Positions 26,078-34,921 of a stretch of DNA of 64,000 nucleotides are shown one piece after another (the first letter of the stretch is position 1; each line of letters begins with the position of its first letter). The notes under the pieces are model-generated. The model made no database searches. It was not told the DNA's origin and saw only the letters and a list, made by a program, of their open reading frames with translations. The stretch lies in assembly GCA_937899715.1 (NCBI GenBank), contig CALCNX010000072.1, positions 1-64,000 on the forward strand, written 5' to 3'. The stretch comes from an uncultured bacterium. Lineage in GTDB: Bacteria > Bacteroidota > Ignavibacteria > Kapaibacteriales > UBA4661. Made by a program: the position numbers and the translations under genes.

Positions 26078-27928
26078 ATGTTTACTACATTCAGTATTAC
26101 CCGAAAGTTTGTCAGCCTTGTTGTCGTGCTGCTTCTGGCTGTATCGGTATTTATCGCAATCTTTGTGCCGGCACGTCAGGAACAGCAGATGCTGATGTCC
26201 ATGAGTGAAAAAGCACAGATTGTCGCCACCGTTATAGCATCTAACATCGCACCGGCATTGGTCTTTGAAGATGCCACTACCATTAAGGCGAGTTTGGAAA
26301 CACTCAAGAGCCTGCCGGATGCGCGATTTGGTTTTGTCTTCAATGCGCAGAAAGGCAGCGTTGCCGAATATGGAGCGCAGACAGCAGTCCAATACAAGTC
26401 GCAGATAGACGCGGAATTAGGCAAAGCAGCGCCGCAGGTACTGGGTGTGCAGGGAATGCTTATTGCCGTGGTGCCGATTGTCTCCAATGGCGCATCACAG
26501 GGAACCTTGGTCGTAGGATTTAGCACAGAGACGCTGGAAATGAATATTCGCCAGAGCCGTTGGGTGATGATAGGTATTGGCATGGCAATTTTGCTTGTGG
26601 GCAGTATGATTTTTGGATTTCTTACTTTGCAAATTGTCAAGCCGCTTCGTGCCCTAGCGCGGGCAGCACGCGAAGTGTCAGAGGGCAATATCAATGTTGA
26701 AGTTCAGGCTTCCACGACTGATGAAATCGGCGTTTTGGCTGGTGCGTTCAACATTATGATTACCAACATTCGCTCTTCGATGAGCGAAATTCAGCAAAGT
26801 GCTGATGCCGCACAACGCGCTGCACAGGAAGCGCATGAAGCAAGACAGGCATCGGAGGAGCAACAGGCATATCTTTCGGGCAATGTGCAAAGTATCTTGC
26901 TCGTGATGCAAAATTTTGCGCAGGGCGACCTAACAGCACACCTTGCTGTCAAAAACAATGACGCAATCGGTATGATTTCACGCGGTTTCAACGAGGCAGT
27001 TGCGAAGATTCGTAATCTCGTCGTGCAGGTGATTGAGGCTGTCCACGAGACCGCCAACGCAAGCAGTCATATTGCGGAAGTATCGCAAGCAATGGCAGAA
27101 GATATTCGTCATCAAGCGCGGCAGACAGGCGCAATTGCGAGTTTGATAGAGCGCATGGATACTATCACCGGACACAATGCTAATGAAGCTGCCCGCGCTG
27201 CCCGTGAGTCAGCCGAAGCCAGCGCAGACGCACAGAACGGGGGCGTGGTTGTTACCTCGACTATTCAAGGCATTACTACTATTGCGGGCGTGGTGGCGAA
27301 ATCTGCTTCTACAATTGAGGCACTGGGTAAGTCCGGCGAACAAATTGGCGAAATTGTGCAGGTGATTGAAGAAATTGCCGACCAGACAAACCTTCTTGCT
27401 CTGAATGCCGCTATCGAAGCAGCACGCGCGGGCGAGCAGGGACGCGGCTTTGCTGTCGTTGCCGATGAAGTCCGCAAGCTCGCCGAGCGCACGCAAAAAG
27501 CCACAAAAGAAATTGCCACAACCATTCGCGTCATCCAGAGCGATACCAACGAAGCCGTTCGCGCCATGCACGAAGGCACACGCGAAATGGAGCGCGGCAA
27601 GACCTCCGCCGCACAGGCAGCCGAAGCATTGGAGCGCATTATCAACCGCACCAGCAACGTCGCGGACATTATTTCGTCAATGGCAGATTCCAGCAAAGAA
27701 CAGACCGCAACAAGCGGTAACATCGTCAAAAATGTCGAGAATATTAGCGCTGTCACTGAGGCAGCAACATCTTCGACTGGTGAGATAGAGCGCACCGTGC
27801 AGACGCTTCAAGGATTGACCGATAATTTGCTCAATCTTGTAACGCGCTTCCAAACAGAGACGGGCGCTATGCCGCAACGCAAGGCATTATCCACATCGTC
27901 GTCGTCGTCGGCTGTAACTCGTTTATAG
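26078..27928 (+). CDS. Methyl-accepting chemotaxis protein with CHASE8-like periplasmic sensor
   Basis: The 616-aa protein has TM1 (about 11-30), a periplasmic domain of the CHASE8 pattern (EKAQIVATVIASNIAPALVF, then an ASLETLKSLPDAR helix), TM2 (about 167-188) and a HAMP domain. A coiled coil follows, then a second HAMP-like unit (FAQGDLTAHLAVKNNDAIG) and the signalling domain. The hairpin tip EIADQTNLLALNAAIEAARA (about 430-449) would touch CheW and CheA. It lies third in a TonB receptor-YfiR-receptor unit. By analogy with YfiN, YfiR may gate it from the periplasm. No che genes are in the window. Confidence 0.88.
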   Translation: MFTTFSITRKFVSLVVVLLLAVSVFIAIFVPARQEQQMLMSMSEKAQIVATVIASNIAPALVFEDATTIKASLETLKSLPDARFGFVFNAQKGSVAEYGAQTAVQYKSQIDAELGKAAPQVLGVQGMLIAVVPIVSNGASQGTLVVGFSTETLEMNIRQSRWVMIGIGMAILLVGSMIFGFLTLQIVKPLRALARAAREVSEGNINVEVQASTTDEIGVLAGAFNIMITNIRSSMSEIQQSADAAQRAAQEAHEARQASEEQQAYLSGNVQSILLVMQNFAQGDLTAHLAVKNNDAIGMISRGFNEAVAKIRNLVVQVIEAVHETANASSHIAEVSQAMAEDIRHQARQTGAIASLIERMDTITGHNANEAARAARESAEASADAQNGGVVVTSTIQGITTIAGVVAKSASTIEALGKSGEQIGEIVQVIEEIADQTNLLALNAAIEAARAGEQGRGFAVVADEVRKLAERTQKATKEIATTIRVIQSDTNEAVRAMHEGTREMERGKTSAAQAAEALERIINRTSNVADIISSMADSSKEQTATSGNIVKNVENISAVTEAATSSTGEIERTVQTLQGLTDNLLNLVTRFQTETGAMPQRKALSTSSSSSAVTRL

Positions 27929-27978
27929 CTCTGCAATCAAATACTTTTCACACCTCCCATTACAAACCGCAACTCTGC

Positions 27979-28641
27979 ATGGATGCAATTGAATTTTGGA
28001 CAGTCTGCTCGGCAAACGGAATTGTTCTTGACCGTCGTCAAATGGACAATATCAACCGTTTTCACGACGAATTGGTAACATGGAATGAACGAATCAACAT
28101 GATTTCGCGGACGGATGTTGAGAATATCTACGAGCGCCACATTTTGCACTCGCTTTCGATATTGAAATATGCTACCATTGCCCCGAAATCGCGCTGCATG
28201 GATGTCGGAACGGGCGGCGGCTTCCCCGGAATCCCGCTTAAAATCGCCCTGCCGGAGATTCGTATGTTGCTTGTGGATTCGATTGCCAAAAAGTCAAAAA
28301 CGGCGGGGATGTTCGGGCAGCACACAGGCTTGCGGGATATTGCCGCAAAGACGATTCGCGCCGAGGCGCTTGCCGACAGTGCAGAATTTCGTGGTGTGTT
28401 CGATGTCATTACCGCTCGCGCCGTAGCGCCGCTTGTGCAGCTTATCTCGTGGGTGAAGCCGCTTTTGAAATCTGATGCGCAGATGCTTTTTCTGAAAGGC
28501 GGCGATTTGGAAGCTGAAATTTCCGAAGCGGTAAAGAAATTTCCTGCGCTTGCCGTAGAGGAGCACAGTATTGACCTCACTGGCGCACCGTGGTTCAAAA
28601 AACAGGATAAAAAATTGCTGGTCTGCCGCTTCAAACCGTAG
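27979..28641 (+). CDS. rsmG: 16S rRNA (guanine527-N7)-methyltransferase
   Basis: RsmG methylates N7 of G527 in 16S rRNA. The 220-aa product is full length, with NERINMISRTDVENIYERHI near the start, the SAM loop MDVGTGGGFPGIPL, LLVDSIAKKSK, ITARAVAPL and the closing FLKGGDLEAEI. The gene begins 50 bases after the chemoreceptor and may be read from the same transcript, though its job is unrelated. Confidence 0.95.
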   Translation: MDAIEFWTVCSANGIVLDRRQMDNINRFHDELVTWNERINMISRTDVENIYERHILHSLSILKYATIAPKSRCMDVGTGGGFPGIPLKIALPEIRMLLVDSIAKKSKTAGMFGQHTGLRDIAAKTIRAEALADSAEFRGVFDVITARAVAPLVQLISWVKPLLKSDAQMLFLKGGDLEAEISEAVKKFPALAVEEHSIDLTGAPWFKKQDKKLLVCRFKP

Positions 28642-28767
28642 GCTCAAGTGGTTATACATCCTATCTCTCGGTAGCCCAATGTCAGCGGTTAAGTTTTTAC
28701 TTACCACTCGTTTTTCGTTCTTCGCTGACTGCAAATTTTTTTGCATATTTGCAGCGTTCTCTTCTTT

Positions 28768-28781
28768 GTTGATGTATCAAC
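28768..28781. promoter_or_regulatory. Palindromic operator candidate, site 2 (acyl-CoA dehydrogenase)
   Basis: GTTGATGTATCAAC has perfect GTTGA/TCAAC arms, 80 bases before the ATG of the acyl-CoA dehydrogenase. A TTG inside it could serve as -33 element with a weak TA-rich -7 about 19 bases on. Confidence 0.6.
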
Positions 28782-28860
28782 TGTTGTGTGATAGACATTT
28801 CTCTTGCATATAAACGATAATTCTTTCTATTTCATCATTCTAGCTTTACCAACTACGTTT

Positions 28861-30012
28861 ATGACTACGTTGCAATTTACCGAAACACACGAGATGATTC
28901 GCCGCACTGCCCGCGAATTTGCTCAGGATGTAATAGCGCCTTCTGCTGTGGAGCGCGACTTGACCGGAGAATTTCCGCACGAGATTATTCGCCAACTCGG
29001 TGAATTAGGCTTTATGGGCATGATGGTCTCGCCAGACTGGGGTGGAAGTGGCTTGGACACTGTTAGCTACGCGATTGCAATGGAAGAAATTTGCAAAGTA
29101 GATGCAAGTGTCGGCGTGGTAATGTCGGTCAACAACTCGCTTGTCTGCTGGGCTTTGGAAAAATATGGCACGGACGAGCAAAAAGAGCGCTACTTGCGTC
29201 CTCTGGCAAGCGGTCAGAAAATCGGTGCCTTCTGCCTTAGCGAGCCTGGTGCAGGCTCGGATGCTACGCAGCAAGCTACTATTGCTGTACAACAAAACGG
29301 CAGTTGGGTGATTAACGGTGCAAAAAATTGGATTACCAATGGCACAACAGCAAGCATCTACCTTGTTCTTGCCCAAACCGACCGCGAAAAACGCCATAAA
29401 GGAATTACCTGCTTTATCGTTGAAGAAGATATGCCTGGCTTTGAAAAGGGTAAAAAAGAGGATAAAATGGGCATTCGCTCAAGCGATACGTGTTCACTCA
29501 GTTTCACCAATGTCAAAGTTTCCCACGCAACAAATGTACTCGGCGAAGTTGGTCGAGGCTTCAATATCGCGATGGAAATCCTGAACGGCGGACGCATCGG
29601 TATTGCAGCACAGGCACTGGGCATTGCGCAGGGTGCATTTGAGGCGGCTGTGAAGTATTCCAAAGAGCGCAAAGCGTTCGACCGACCCATTGCAGACTTG
29701 CAAGCGATTCAGTTCAAACTTGCCGAAATGTCGGTCAAAATCGAAGCCGCACGGTTGCTCATTCTCAAAGCCGCGACGATGAAAGATAACCACGAAAACA
29801 TCATCAAAGCCGCTGCTCACGCGAAACTATTTGCTTCCAAAACAGCCGTAGAAGTGGCTCTGGAGGCTATTCAGGTGCATGGTGGTTATGGCTATGTGCG
29901 CGAGTATCTTGTGGAGCGCTTCTTGCGTGATGCGAAAATTACCGAGATTTATGAGGGAACAAGCGAGGTGCAGCACATCGTCATTGCCCGCGAAGTTCTC
30001 AAAGAAGCATAG
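28861..30012 (+). CDS. Acyl-CoA dehydrogenase (butyryl-CoA dehydrogenase type)
   Basis: The FAD enzyme makes trans-2-enoyl-CoA from acyl-CoA. Its 383 aa carry the family blocks GAFCLSEPGAGSDA, NGAKNWITNG, MGIRSSDTCSL, the FAD loop around RKAFDRPIADLQAIQFKLAE, and QVHGGYGYVREY. The catalytic base is Glu365 in EIYEGTSE, the position of short-chain dehydrogenases. The ATG at 28861 begins MTTLQFTETHEM; upstream codons are unrelated. The palindrome shared with the MarR, DoxX and phaE genes lies 80 bases upstream. Its product can flow through PhaJ into PHA, which gives sense to joint control. Confidence 0.93.
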   Translation: MTTLQFTETHEMIRRTAREFAQDVIAPSAVERDLTGEFPHEIIRQLGELGFMGMMVSPDWGGSGLDTVSYAIAMEEICKVDASVGVVMSVNNSLVCWALEKYGTDEQKERYLRPLASGQKIGAFCLSEPGAGSDATQQATIAVQQNGSWVINGAKNWITNGTTASIYLVLAQTDREKRHKGITCFIVEEDMPGFEKGKKEDKMGIRSSDTCSLSFTNVKVSHATNVLGEVGRGFNIAMEILNGGRIGIAAQALGIAQGAFEAAVKYSKERKAFDRPIADLQAIQFKLAEMSVKIEAARLLILKAATMKDNHENIIKAAAHAKLFASKTAVEVALEAIQVHGGYGYVREYLVERFLRDAKITEIYEGTSEVQHIVIAREVLKEA

Positions 30013-30093
30013 AGCTATGAAAGCATAGATTTATGAAAGCATAAGAGCGGCGTAGGTGTAAAAATCTTCGCGCAAAATTCTGCTTGTTCAAAT

Positions 30094-30160
30094 AAAACTC
30101 ATTCTTATTTTCGTACAAAGCCGCATCGGTGCTGTACGCGGTAAGAATGAGTTTTTTCTA
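30094..30160 (+). terminator. Intrinsic terminator after the acyl-CoA dehydrogenase
   Basis: AAAACTCATTCTTA (30094-30107) pairs perfectly with TAAGAATGAGTTTT (30142-30155), and an inner CGTAC/GTACG stem closes the long loop. T-rich sequence follows. It ends 29 bases before the ATG of the hydrolase, so the GTG upstream at 30129, which lies in the loop, is not the real start of that gene. Confidence 0.75.
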
Positions 30161-30188
30161 TTATTATCGTCCTGTTTTTAGCTCCCTG

Positions 30189-31091
30189 ATGATTCCTTCT
30201 ATTCATACCGATATTGTGCGTTTCCCAAGTGGTACTCCTCACAGCGAAGTGAGTGCGGATGCGCGTTGCAGTCTCAAACGTGCAACTGCTGCACCGATGC
30301 TGATTATCCTGCACGGCTTCAAAGCATTTGCCCGATGGGGCTTTTTTCCGTACTTTGGGGAATACTTTGCGGATAAGGGCTTTTTGACGCTCACGGTGAA
30401 TTTTTCGCTCAATGGCACACCACACCGCATACATTCTGACAGTGAGGAGTGTTCCGAACCGGAAAACTTTGCCCGTAATACGATTTCGCAGGAAGTCCGT
30501 GATGCGGAAACGATTGTGCGGGCGGTCGTCGAGGGAAATTTTGATACGCAAGCACCTATCTTTGCCGAGCAACTCCGCAAACGCTGGAATGGAGACATCT
30601 TCGTACTGGCTCACTCACGAGGTGGTGCAAGCGCGTGGGTGCTGGGCGAGAGATTCGAGGAAATCAAGAAAATTGCAGCACTCGGCACTATTGCACGGCT
30701 CGACCGCTTTACCGATCGTGCCAAGCAGGAATGGCGCAAAAACGGTTTTTTCGCGGTACAAAATGCACGGACTGGTCAAGAACTCAGGATTGATGCGGGG
30801 TACTTGGATGACATTCAGGTAAATGCTGCACATCTTGAGCCTCTGCAAACGATTACGCGCTTGAGGCAAGCCCTCCTTCTCGTTCATTGTGACCAAGATT
30901 TGACCGTACCCATTGCTGAAGCCGAAACGCTCTACAAAGCAGCCCTAGAAGCCAAGTGCAACGTGCATTGGGAGACAATACCCCAAACGGCTCATACGTT
31001 CGGTATCTCGCACCCAATGACCCGCGAACAAGCCGCAAAGTCGGCTTTTGTCAAAACTCTTTCTCTCTTGGAGAAATTTTTTTATGAGTAA
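30189..31091 (+). CDS. Alpha/beta hydrolase
   Basis: The 300-aa protein has the alpha/beta-hydrolase fold: LIILHGFKAF (oxyanion region), the nucleophile elbow AHSRGGAS with Ser as nucleophile, the acid in LLVHCDQDLTVP and the base in AHTFGISHP. It resembles dienelactone-hydrolase or acyl-peptidase-like esterases, but no substrate can be read from sequence. There is no signal peptide. The ATG at 30189 is chosen because the terminator covers the upstream alternative. It overlaps the small lipoprotein gene by 8 bases, so the two are translated together. Confidence 0.82.
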   Translation: MIPSIHTDIVRFPSGTPHSEVSADARCSLKRATAAPMLIILHGFKAFARWGFFPYFGEYFADKGFLTLTVNFSLNGTPHRIHSDSEECSEPENFARNTISQEVRDAETIVRAVVEGNFDTQAPIFAEQLRKRWNGDIFVLAHSRGGASAWVLGERFEEIKKIAALGTIARLDRFTDRAKQEWRKNGFFAVQNARTGQELRIDAGYLDDIQVNAAHLEPLQTITRLRQALLLVHCDQDLTVPIAEAETLYKAALEAKCNVHWETIPQTAHTFGISHPMTREQAAKSAFVKTLSLLEKFFYE

Positions 31092-31509
31092 TCGTCATAC
31101 ACAAAAGTTTTATTTCATACTTCTTGCTCTCATTTTGGCAAGTTGCGAGCTTATTGTGCTCAAAGAGACCACCCCACAAAAAATCGCCATTCCTAGCGAC
31201 CAAAACAGTCCGCAAGGTGTCGTTTACGTGTTCAAAACTGAAATTGACAGCGCTAATGTGCAAGGCGCAATGAAGGTGATGGCAAGCGACGATGAGCGCC
31301 CGCTTCTGGCAATCGAAAAGCTGGACTTGCAGGACGAAATAGCGCGACTAGGAAGAATGATGACGAAAAAAGCCTTGACCCGTATGCAGATAGACACTGT
31401 ATCGCCTGTGCGCCAGCGCCTTCGTGCAGAATTTGGTTATCTCAAAGAGTTTACGTTCGTGACCGTGCGCATTGATAGCCTTTGGTACATTTCTAAGGTG
31501 ATAGAATAA
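31084..31509 (+). CDS. Small lipoprotein of unknown function
   Basis: The 141-aa product has a short lipoprotein signal peptide ending in the lipobox LASC at about residue 24, followed by a single soluble domain with alternating strands and a helix (VSPVRQRLRAEFGYLK). I do not recognise a family. Its start codon overlaps the end of the hydrolase gene. The ATG at 31084 is selected because it gives a proper signal peptide; the in-frame ATG at 31048 would bury it. Confidence 0.7.
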   Translation: MSNRHTQKFYFILLALILASCELIVLKETTPQKIAIPSDQNSPQGVVYVFKTEIDSANVQGAMKVMASDDERPLLAIEKLDLQDEIARLGRMMTKKALTRMQIDTVSPVRQRLRAEFGYLKEFTFVTVRIDSLWYISKVIE

Positions 31510-31532
31510 TTCTGCGCGTTGCACAAAGTGCT

Positions 31533-32750
31533 CTAATCCTCACTTGTTGCGAGTTCCTCGTGCTGCTCCCAGACGTTGCCGGAGTATTTCTCCAAAAGCG
31601 TAATTGCTTGTAACGTGATGGCATCGCAGACTGCATATCCTGAGGGCGATAGCGAGAGGTGCTGGGGTGTATCTATGAGCAAATTGTCCTTTGTAAATTC
31701 TGCAATAAGCGGTGCAAGCGCTGTCTCCACATCAATCCCGAAATCCCGCATAAAATCTGCCTTGCGAATCCCACGCGCACGCAGTTCCAAAAATGCCCGC
31801 TCGAACATCTGCTCTTTTTCTGACAGCAACTCACTATTCGTGAGGGGAAGCTCGCCCCCGCGTACACTATCGGTATAACGCTTCAGGCTGCGCACGTTCC
31901 AATAACGCATAAAATCTGTCTTCTCCCCATTTTTAACAGAAATATAACCATGTGCCGATGGTCCCAAGCTCACGTATTCATCACCTTGCCAGTAGATGCA
32001 GTTGTGGCGGCAGACTTTCCCATTTCTCGCAAAGTTAGAGACTTCATACTGCACGAAACCATGTTCCGCCAAAAAATCAATGCCCCACGCGTACATCTCG
32101 GCATCGCGCTCTTCGTCTTGCGGACGGACTTCGCCACGTTGCAGCATGGCATTGAGCGGTGTACCTGGTTCAAAGATGAGGCTATACGCGGAAATATGGT
32201 CGGTCTGCAAACTAACGGCGGTTTCGAGATTGCGCTGCCAATTGGCAAAGGATTGGTTCGGGAGGGCAAACATCAGGTCGAGATTGATATTCTCAAACCC
32301 CGCTTCACGACTGAGGCGAATGGCATCAATCGCTTCGTCTTGAGAATGAATGCGGCTTAAAAACTTCAAATCCTCTGCAAAAAAAGACTGTACACCGTAA
32401 CTAAGGCGGTTGATACCCAAAGTGCGGTAGGCTTGCAGCGAAGCGGGCGTGATTGTCCCCGGATTGCACTCCATTGTCCATTCGGCATCAGCAGCAAAGG
32501 TAAAATACTTGTGCAGGCGTGTAAGAATGCGGTCTAACTGTTCGGGAGAAAGCAAAGACGGCGTTCCGCCACCAAAAAAGAGCGTGTCGAAATGACGCTT
32601 GGATGCTGGGAGCGTCGAAGCCCGCAGGTCAATTTCGGCAAGGAGCGTTTCGACAAATTCCCCGATGAGATTGGTCGTTTCGAGCGAGTAAAAATCACAG
32701 TAAATGCACTTTTTTTCGCAAAAGGGGATGTGGAGGTATAAACCAAGCAT
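31533..32750 (-). CDS. hemW: HemW-like radical SAM protein
   Basis: The 405-aa protein starts LYLHIPFCEKKCIYCDFYS, which holds the CX3CX2C cluster motif of the radical SAM family in the HemW arrangement. TLFFGGGTPSLL, MECNPGTI and RLSYGVQSF follow. The family was long annotated as oxygen-independent coproporphyrinogen oxidase, but HemW itself is thought to be a heme chaperone, not the decarboxylase HemN. The C-terminal HemN domain is present. It starts 8 bases after gatA ends and closes the recA-tat-gatA run. Confidence 0.9.
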   Translation of the reverse strand: MLGLYLHIPFCEKKCIYCDFYSLETTNLIGEFVETLLAEIDLRASTLPASKRHFDTLFFGGGTPSLLSPEQLDRILTRLHKYFTFAADAEWTMECNPGTITPASLQAYRTLGINRLSYGVQSFFAEDLKFLSRIHSQDEAIDAIRLSREAGFENINLDLMFALPNQSFANWQRNLETAVSLQTDHISAYSLIFEPGTPLNAMLQRGEVRPQDEERDAEMYAWGIDFLAEHGFVQYEVSNFARNGKVCRHNCIYWQGDEYVSLGPSAHGYISVKNGEKTDFMRYWNVRSLKRYTDSVRGGELPLTNSELLSEKEQMFERAFLELRARGIRKADFMRDFGIDVETALAPLIAEFTKDNLLIDTPQHLSLSPSGYAVCDAITLQAITLLEKYSGNVWEQHEELATSED

Positions 32751-32758
32751 GAGTACGC

Positions 32759-34171
32759 TTATTTCCCAAGCAGATGATACGCCACGTTCAGAAGTTTTTC
32801 TTCCTCGAAGTGGTTTGCTTGGAGCTGCATTCCAATCGGTAGCCCGTTTGTGCTTGTTCCCGTTGGAACGCTTATTCCCGGAACACCACCTAAATTCGCC
32901 GATACCGTGAAAATATCCGCAAGGTACATTGCAAGCGGGTCGGCAGACTTTTCGCCAATTTTGAATGGCGGCGTGGGCGCGGCAGGCGTGAGAAACACGT
33001 CGGCATCCTTGAACATTGCTTTGTAGTCGTTGTAGATAAGGCGGCGTACTTTCAGTGCTTTGGTGTAATATGCGTCGTAATAGCCGGAGGAAAGCACGTA
33101 ATTGCCAATCATAATCCGTCGCTTCACCTCAGCACCGAAGCCTTGCGAGCGGGTTTCCGTGGTCACTTCGCCATCTGCACCGATTTTGCGCGAGCCGTAG
33201 CGAACGCCATCATAGCGTGAAAGATTGGACGAAGCCTCTGCTGTAGCGACGATGTAATACGTCGGAATAACTGCCGACATATATTTCATTTCGTGGGTTA
33301 TCACTTTTGCGCCGAGTGCTTTCAAGCGCTCTAGCGTTTCACGATAGACGCGCATCACCTCTGCATCGCATCCGGCAAGCTGCTCATCGGGCAGCGTGGC
33401 AACGGTGAAAGATGCAGGAAGCGGCTTTTTAAGCGACGGCAGTGTATGCTGCTGTGTGTGGTGTGAACTTGTGGCATCGCGCTCGTCGTGCCCATTGAGA
33501 GCATCGTAGAGCAGGGCTACATCTTCAACGCTTTCGCCAAATTGCCCAATTTGGTCAAGGGAAGAACCATACGCCACCAAGCCATACCGTGACACGCGCC
33601 CGTAGGTAGGCTTCAAACCAACCGTGCCGCAGAATGCAGCCGGAAGCCGCACAGAACCGCCCGTGTCCGAGCCAAGCGCCGTGTGACACATTTCTGCTGC
33701 CACAGCCGCCGCAGAGCCGCCCGACGAACCGCCGGGAACGTAGTCCGTATTAGCAGGGTTACGCACGACACCAAAGGCAGAATTTTCATTCGACGAACCC
33801 ATCGCAAATTCGTCCAGATTTGCTTTCGCCACAATCACCGCACCCACGCTTTTCAGGCGCTCAATGACGGTTGCGTCGTAAATAGGGACAAAATTTTCGA
33901 GAATTTTCGAGCCGCAGGTCGTTCGCACCCCTTTTGTAGAGATATTATCCTTCACCACCACCACCATACCCTCAAGCGCACGTACCGTGCCGTCTTGGAA
34001 GCGTTTGTCGCTTTCGGCAGCCTGTGCTCGTGCTTCGTCGGCATTGACAGTTAGGATGGCATTAATGCTAGGGTTTTGGGCTTCGATAGTCGAAAGAAAT
34101 TGCTCCAAAGTAGCGGCACACGTGGTTTTGTTGGCTGTGCGGTCTGCGCGAAAGGCTGTGTAAGATTTCAT
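32759..34171 (-). CDS. gatA: Asp/Glu-tRNA amidotransferase subunit A
   Basis: GatA hydrolyses glutamine and passes ammonia to GatB for correcting Glu-tRNA(Gln) and Asp-tRNA(Asn). The 470-aa product has the amidase triad Lys74 (VVKDNI), cis-Ser149 (GGSSGGSAAA) and nucleophile Ser173 (DTGGSVR), with the same spacing as the Staphylococcus enzyme (79, 154, 178). GatB and GatC are not in the window, so the complex is encoded at scattered sites. It lies between tatB and hemW on one strand. Confidence 0.95.
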   Translation of the reverse strand: MKSYTAFRADRTANKTTCAATLEQFLSTIEAQNPSINAILTVNADEARAQAAESDKRFQDGTVRALEGMVVVVKDNISTKGVRTTCGSKILENFVPIYDATVIERLKSVGAVIVAKANLDEFAMGSSNENSAFGVVRNPANTDYVPGGSSGGSAAAVAAEMCHTALGSDTGGSVRLPAAFCGTVGLKPTYGRVSRYGLVAYGSSLDQIGQFGESVEDVALLYDALNGHDERDATSSHHTQQHTLPSLKKPLPASFTVATLPDEQLAGCDAEVMRVYRETLERLKALGAKVITHEMKYMSAVIPTYYIVATAEASSNLSRYDGVRYGSRKIGADGEVTTETRSQGFGAEVKRRIMIGNYVLSSGYYDAYYTKALKVRRLIYNDYKAMFKDADVFLTPAAPTPPFKIGEKSADPLAMYLADIFTVSANLGGVPGISVPTGTSTNGLPIGMQLQANHFEEEKLLNVAYHLLGK

Positions 34172-34216
34172 GCGTGAAGGATGATTGAAAACGGATAAGA
34201 CGAATTGGGCTGATAC

Positions 34217-34630
34217 TTACGGGTTTTTGGGGTCAACGGCAATAGCATTCTCAGCGGGACGAATAACCACTGTCGGCGCTTCGGATGGCACTTCTGTTTC
34301 TGGGGAGGGCATATTACCTGCCAGAGATGCCTCGGAGTGTGCTTCAAATGGAGTTTGTGCGACTTCGCCCTGTCCAGAAAGAGGTTCTAAACTGCGTTCA
34401 AACATTGGTAGCGATGGAGTATCAGAACTCGTTTCGGGCTGTTTCTGCACAAGTTCATCCACCTCATCCGCCATAGCGTTCATATTGCGCTGAAATTCAG
34501 TCTGTGCCTTGCGCAGTTGCGCCATGCCCTTGCCGAATGACCGTGCAAGTTCAGGCAATTTTTCCGGTCCGAAGAGCAGTAAAATTGCCATCACAATAAG
34601 CAGAAGTTCGCCGCCACCAACGTCAAACAT
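34217..34630 (-). CDS. TatA/TatB-family twin-arginine translocation protein, long form
   Basis: The 137-aa protein begins MFDVGGGELLLIVMAILLLF, one membrane helix, then GPEKLPELARSFGKGMAQLR, the FG hinge and amphipathic helix of the Tat family. A charged segment and a 70-residue low-complexity Pro/Ser/Glu tail follow. Glu8 within the helix and the long tail fit a TatB-like role, while the neighbouring 54-aa gene is TatA-like. TatC is not here. The gene lies between tatA and gatA, with 63- and 45-base gaps. Confidence 0.85.
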   Translation of the reverse strand: MFDVGGGELLLIVMAILLLFGPEKLPELARSFGKGMAQLRKAQTEFQRNMNAMADEVDELVQKQPETSSDTPSLPMFERSLEPLSGQGEVAQTPFEAHSEASLAGNMPSPETEVPSEAPTVVIRPAENAIAVDPKNP

Positions 34631-34693
34631 GGTTTTGAAGAAGTGTTGAGTTTTGAATGCTGAGTTTTGAATCGCAGAAAATGAGTGTTTTTC

Positions 34694-34858
34694 TTACGCT
34701 TCTTTTTTTTCTTTTTCATCGTCGGTAGAAGCGGCTTTTTTGAATTCCTTGATGCCGGAGCCAAGCCCTTTCATCAGTTCAGGAATTTTATTATAGCCAA
34801 AAAGCAAGATTACCAAGAAGGCAATCACGAGGATTTCGGGTGTTCCTAAGCCAAACAT
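34694..34858 (-). CDS. tatA: TatA-type twin-arginine translocation pore subunit
   Basis: Reading the minus strand gives a 54-aa protein: MFGLGTPEILVIAFLVILLF, then GYNKIPELMKGLGSGIKEFK and a short Lys/Glu/Asp tail. This is the minimal TatA layout of one membrane helix, FG/GY hinge and amphipathic helix, which lines the export pore. It is shorter than most open-frame cut-offs and easy to miss. recA lies 63 bases upstream and the longer Tat gene 63 bases downstream. Confidence 0.9.
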   Translation of the reverse strand: MFGLGTPEILVIAFLVILLFGYNKIPELMKGLGSGIKEFKKAASTDDEKEKKEA

Positions 34859-34921
34859 AGTGGTAGAGTGAAAAGTGAGAAAAGAAAATTCAGAGAGAAC
34901 AACACCAGCGGTCTGTAAACG

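Noticed and set aside
32759..34171. GatA as a general amidase
   Set aside because: The triad spacing and overall length match GatA closely, so the tRNA-amidotransferase call was kept.
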